Below, in pieces: positions 5,172 to 5,787 of a stretch of DNA of 5,787 nt. Below the pieces are notes generated by a model that searched no databases, was not told the DNA's origin, and saw nothing but the letters and a program-made list of their open reading frames with translations. The position numbers and the translations under genes were made by a program. Source of the stretch: Gammaproteobacteria bacterium (lineage in GTDB: Bacteria > Pseudomonadota > Gammaproteobacteria > SZUA-152). The DNA is taken from contig JANTGX010000151.1 in NCBI GenBank assembly GCA_024762755.1, forward strand, positions 1 to 5,787, read 5' to 3'. Numbering within the stretch: position 1 is the stretch's first letter; each line of letters begins with the position of its first letter.

Positions 5172-5787
5172 ATGGCCAAGACCTATAACGCGGGCGTCAA
5201 AGAGTACCGCGAAACTTACTGGATGCCGGAATACACCCCGCTGGAGACCGATATCCTGGCCTGCTTCAAAGTCACCCCCCAGCCGGGCGTGCCGCGTGAA
5301 GAAGTCGCCGCCGCCGTGGCCGCCGAGTCCTCCACCGGCACCTGGACCACCGTGTGGACCGATCTGCTGACCGACCTGGACCACTACAAGGGTCGTGCCT
5401 ACGCCATCGAAGACGTCCCCGGTGACGACACCTGCTTCTATGCCTTCGTCGCCTATCCCATCGACCTGTTCGAAGAGGGCTCCGTGGTCAACGTCATGAC
5501 CTCGCTGGTGGGTAACGTGTTCGGCTTCAAGGCCCTGCGCGCCCTGCGTCTGGAAGACATCCGTTTCCCCATCGCCTACGTCATGACCTGCAATGGTCCG
5601 CCCCAGGGCATCCAGGTCGAGCGCGATATCCTCAACAAGTATGGTCGTCCGCTGCTCGGCTGCACCATCAAGCCGAAGCTGGGCCTGTCGGCCAAGAACT
5701 ACGGCCGCGCCTGCTACGAAGGCCTGCGTGGTGGTCTGGACTTCACCAAGGACGACGAGAACGTCAACTCCCAGCCGTTCATGCGCT
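5172..5787 (+). CDS. cbbL: RuBisCO large subunit, form IA, N-terminal part (3'-truncated by window edge)
   Basis: This is the catalytic subunit of ribulose-1,5-bisphosphate carboxylase/oxygenase, which fixes CO2 in the Calvin cycle and assembles with CbbS into an L8S8 complex. The frame runs from ATG 5172 to the window edge: 205 codons of an expected 470 or so. The product starts MAKTYNAGVKEYRETYW. Active-site residues are present: E52, T57 and W58 (spinach E60, T65, W66), N115 (N123), K168 and K170 in TIKPKLGLS (K175, K177), and K193 (the carbamylated lysine), D195 and E196 in GGLDFTKDDEN (K201, D203, E204). The sequence is clearly form I, of the proteobacterial green-like IA type. Details such as MAKTY without an inserted residue and VMTCNGPP recall purple-sulfur-bacterial, non-carboxysomal enzymes more than Halothiobacillus carboxysomal CbbL; this is from memory. 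The strong SD and divergent cbbR suggest a regulated, highly expressed operon; cbbS is expected downstream. Confidence 0.97.
   Translation, partial: MAKTYNAGVKEYRETYWMPEYTPLETDILACFKVTPQPGVPREEVAAAVAAESSTGTWTTVWTDLLTDLDHYKGRAYAIEDVPGDDTCFYAFVAYPIDLFEEGSVVNVMTSLVGNVFGFKALRALRLEDIRFPIAYVMTCNGPPQGIQVERDILNKYGRPLLGCTIKPKLGLSAKNYGRACYEGLRGGLDFTKDDENVNSQPFMR

Noticed and set aside
5113..5370. 85-codon frame overlapping the cbbL start
   Set aside because: cbbL is unambiguous in another frame from 5172; this one is proline- and serine-rich translation of the same DNA.

Overview
The window is GC-rich DNA from what looks like a chemo- or photoautotrophic gammaproteobacterium, probably a sulfur oxidiser of the Chromatiales type. 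The ParC fragment is recognisably the gammaproteobacterial form, HtpX has the enterobacterial length, and the right end carries a LysR regulator (CbbR) divergent from a form IA RuBisCO large-subunit gene. The taxonomic placement is inference from remembered protein families; no search was run.

Layout, left to right: (1) the 3' part of parC (+), running in from the left edge. (2) A 184-base gap with several GC-rich inverted repeats. (3) A 607-residue protein (+) with a large uncharacterised helical N-terminal region and a C-terminal PilZ-like domain. (4) A 139-base palindromic element with near-perfect terminal inverted repeats, flanked by TA and apparently inserted into a CTAG target exactly at the PilZ gene's stop codon. 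It looks like a small non-autonomous mobile element (MITE). (5) htpX (+), a membrane zinc protease, preceded by a possible heat-shock promoter that begins four bases after the element. (6) cbbR (-), convergent with htpX; the two stop codons abut as TGATCA. (7) A compact AT-rich divergent control region with LysR-type operator candidates. (8) cbbL (+), cut by the right edge after 205 codons, with all visible active-site residues intact.

The functional unit on the right is a classic carbon-fixation switch: CbbR probably binds the 149-base cbbR-cbbL intergenic region, activates cbbL and limits its own expression. The left part is housekeeping (chromosome decatenation, membrane protein quality control) plus a probable c-di-GMP-related protein of unknown role. 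I do not see a wholly new multi-gene system. The items most worth following up are the palindromic element between the PilZ gene and htpX, the atypical PilZ protein, and the repeat architecture of the cbbR-cbbL control region.
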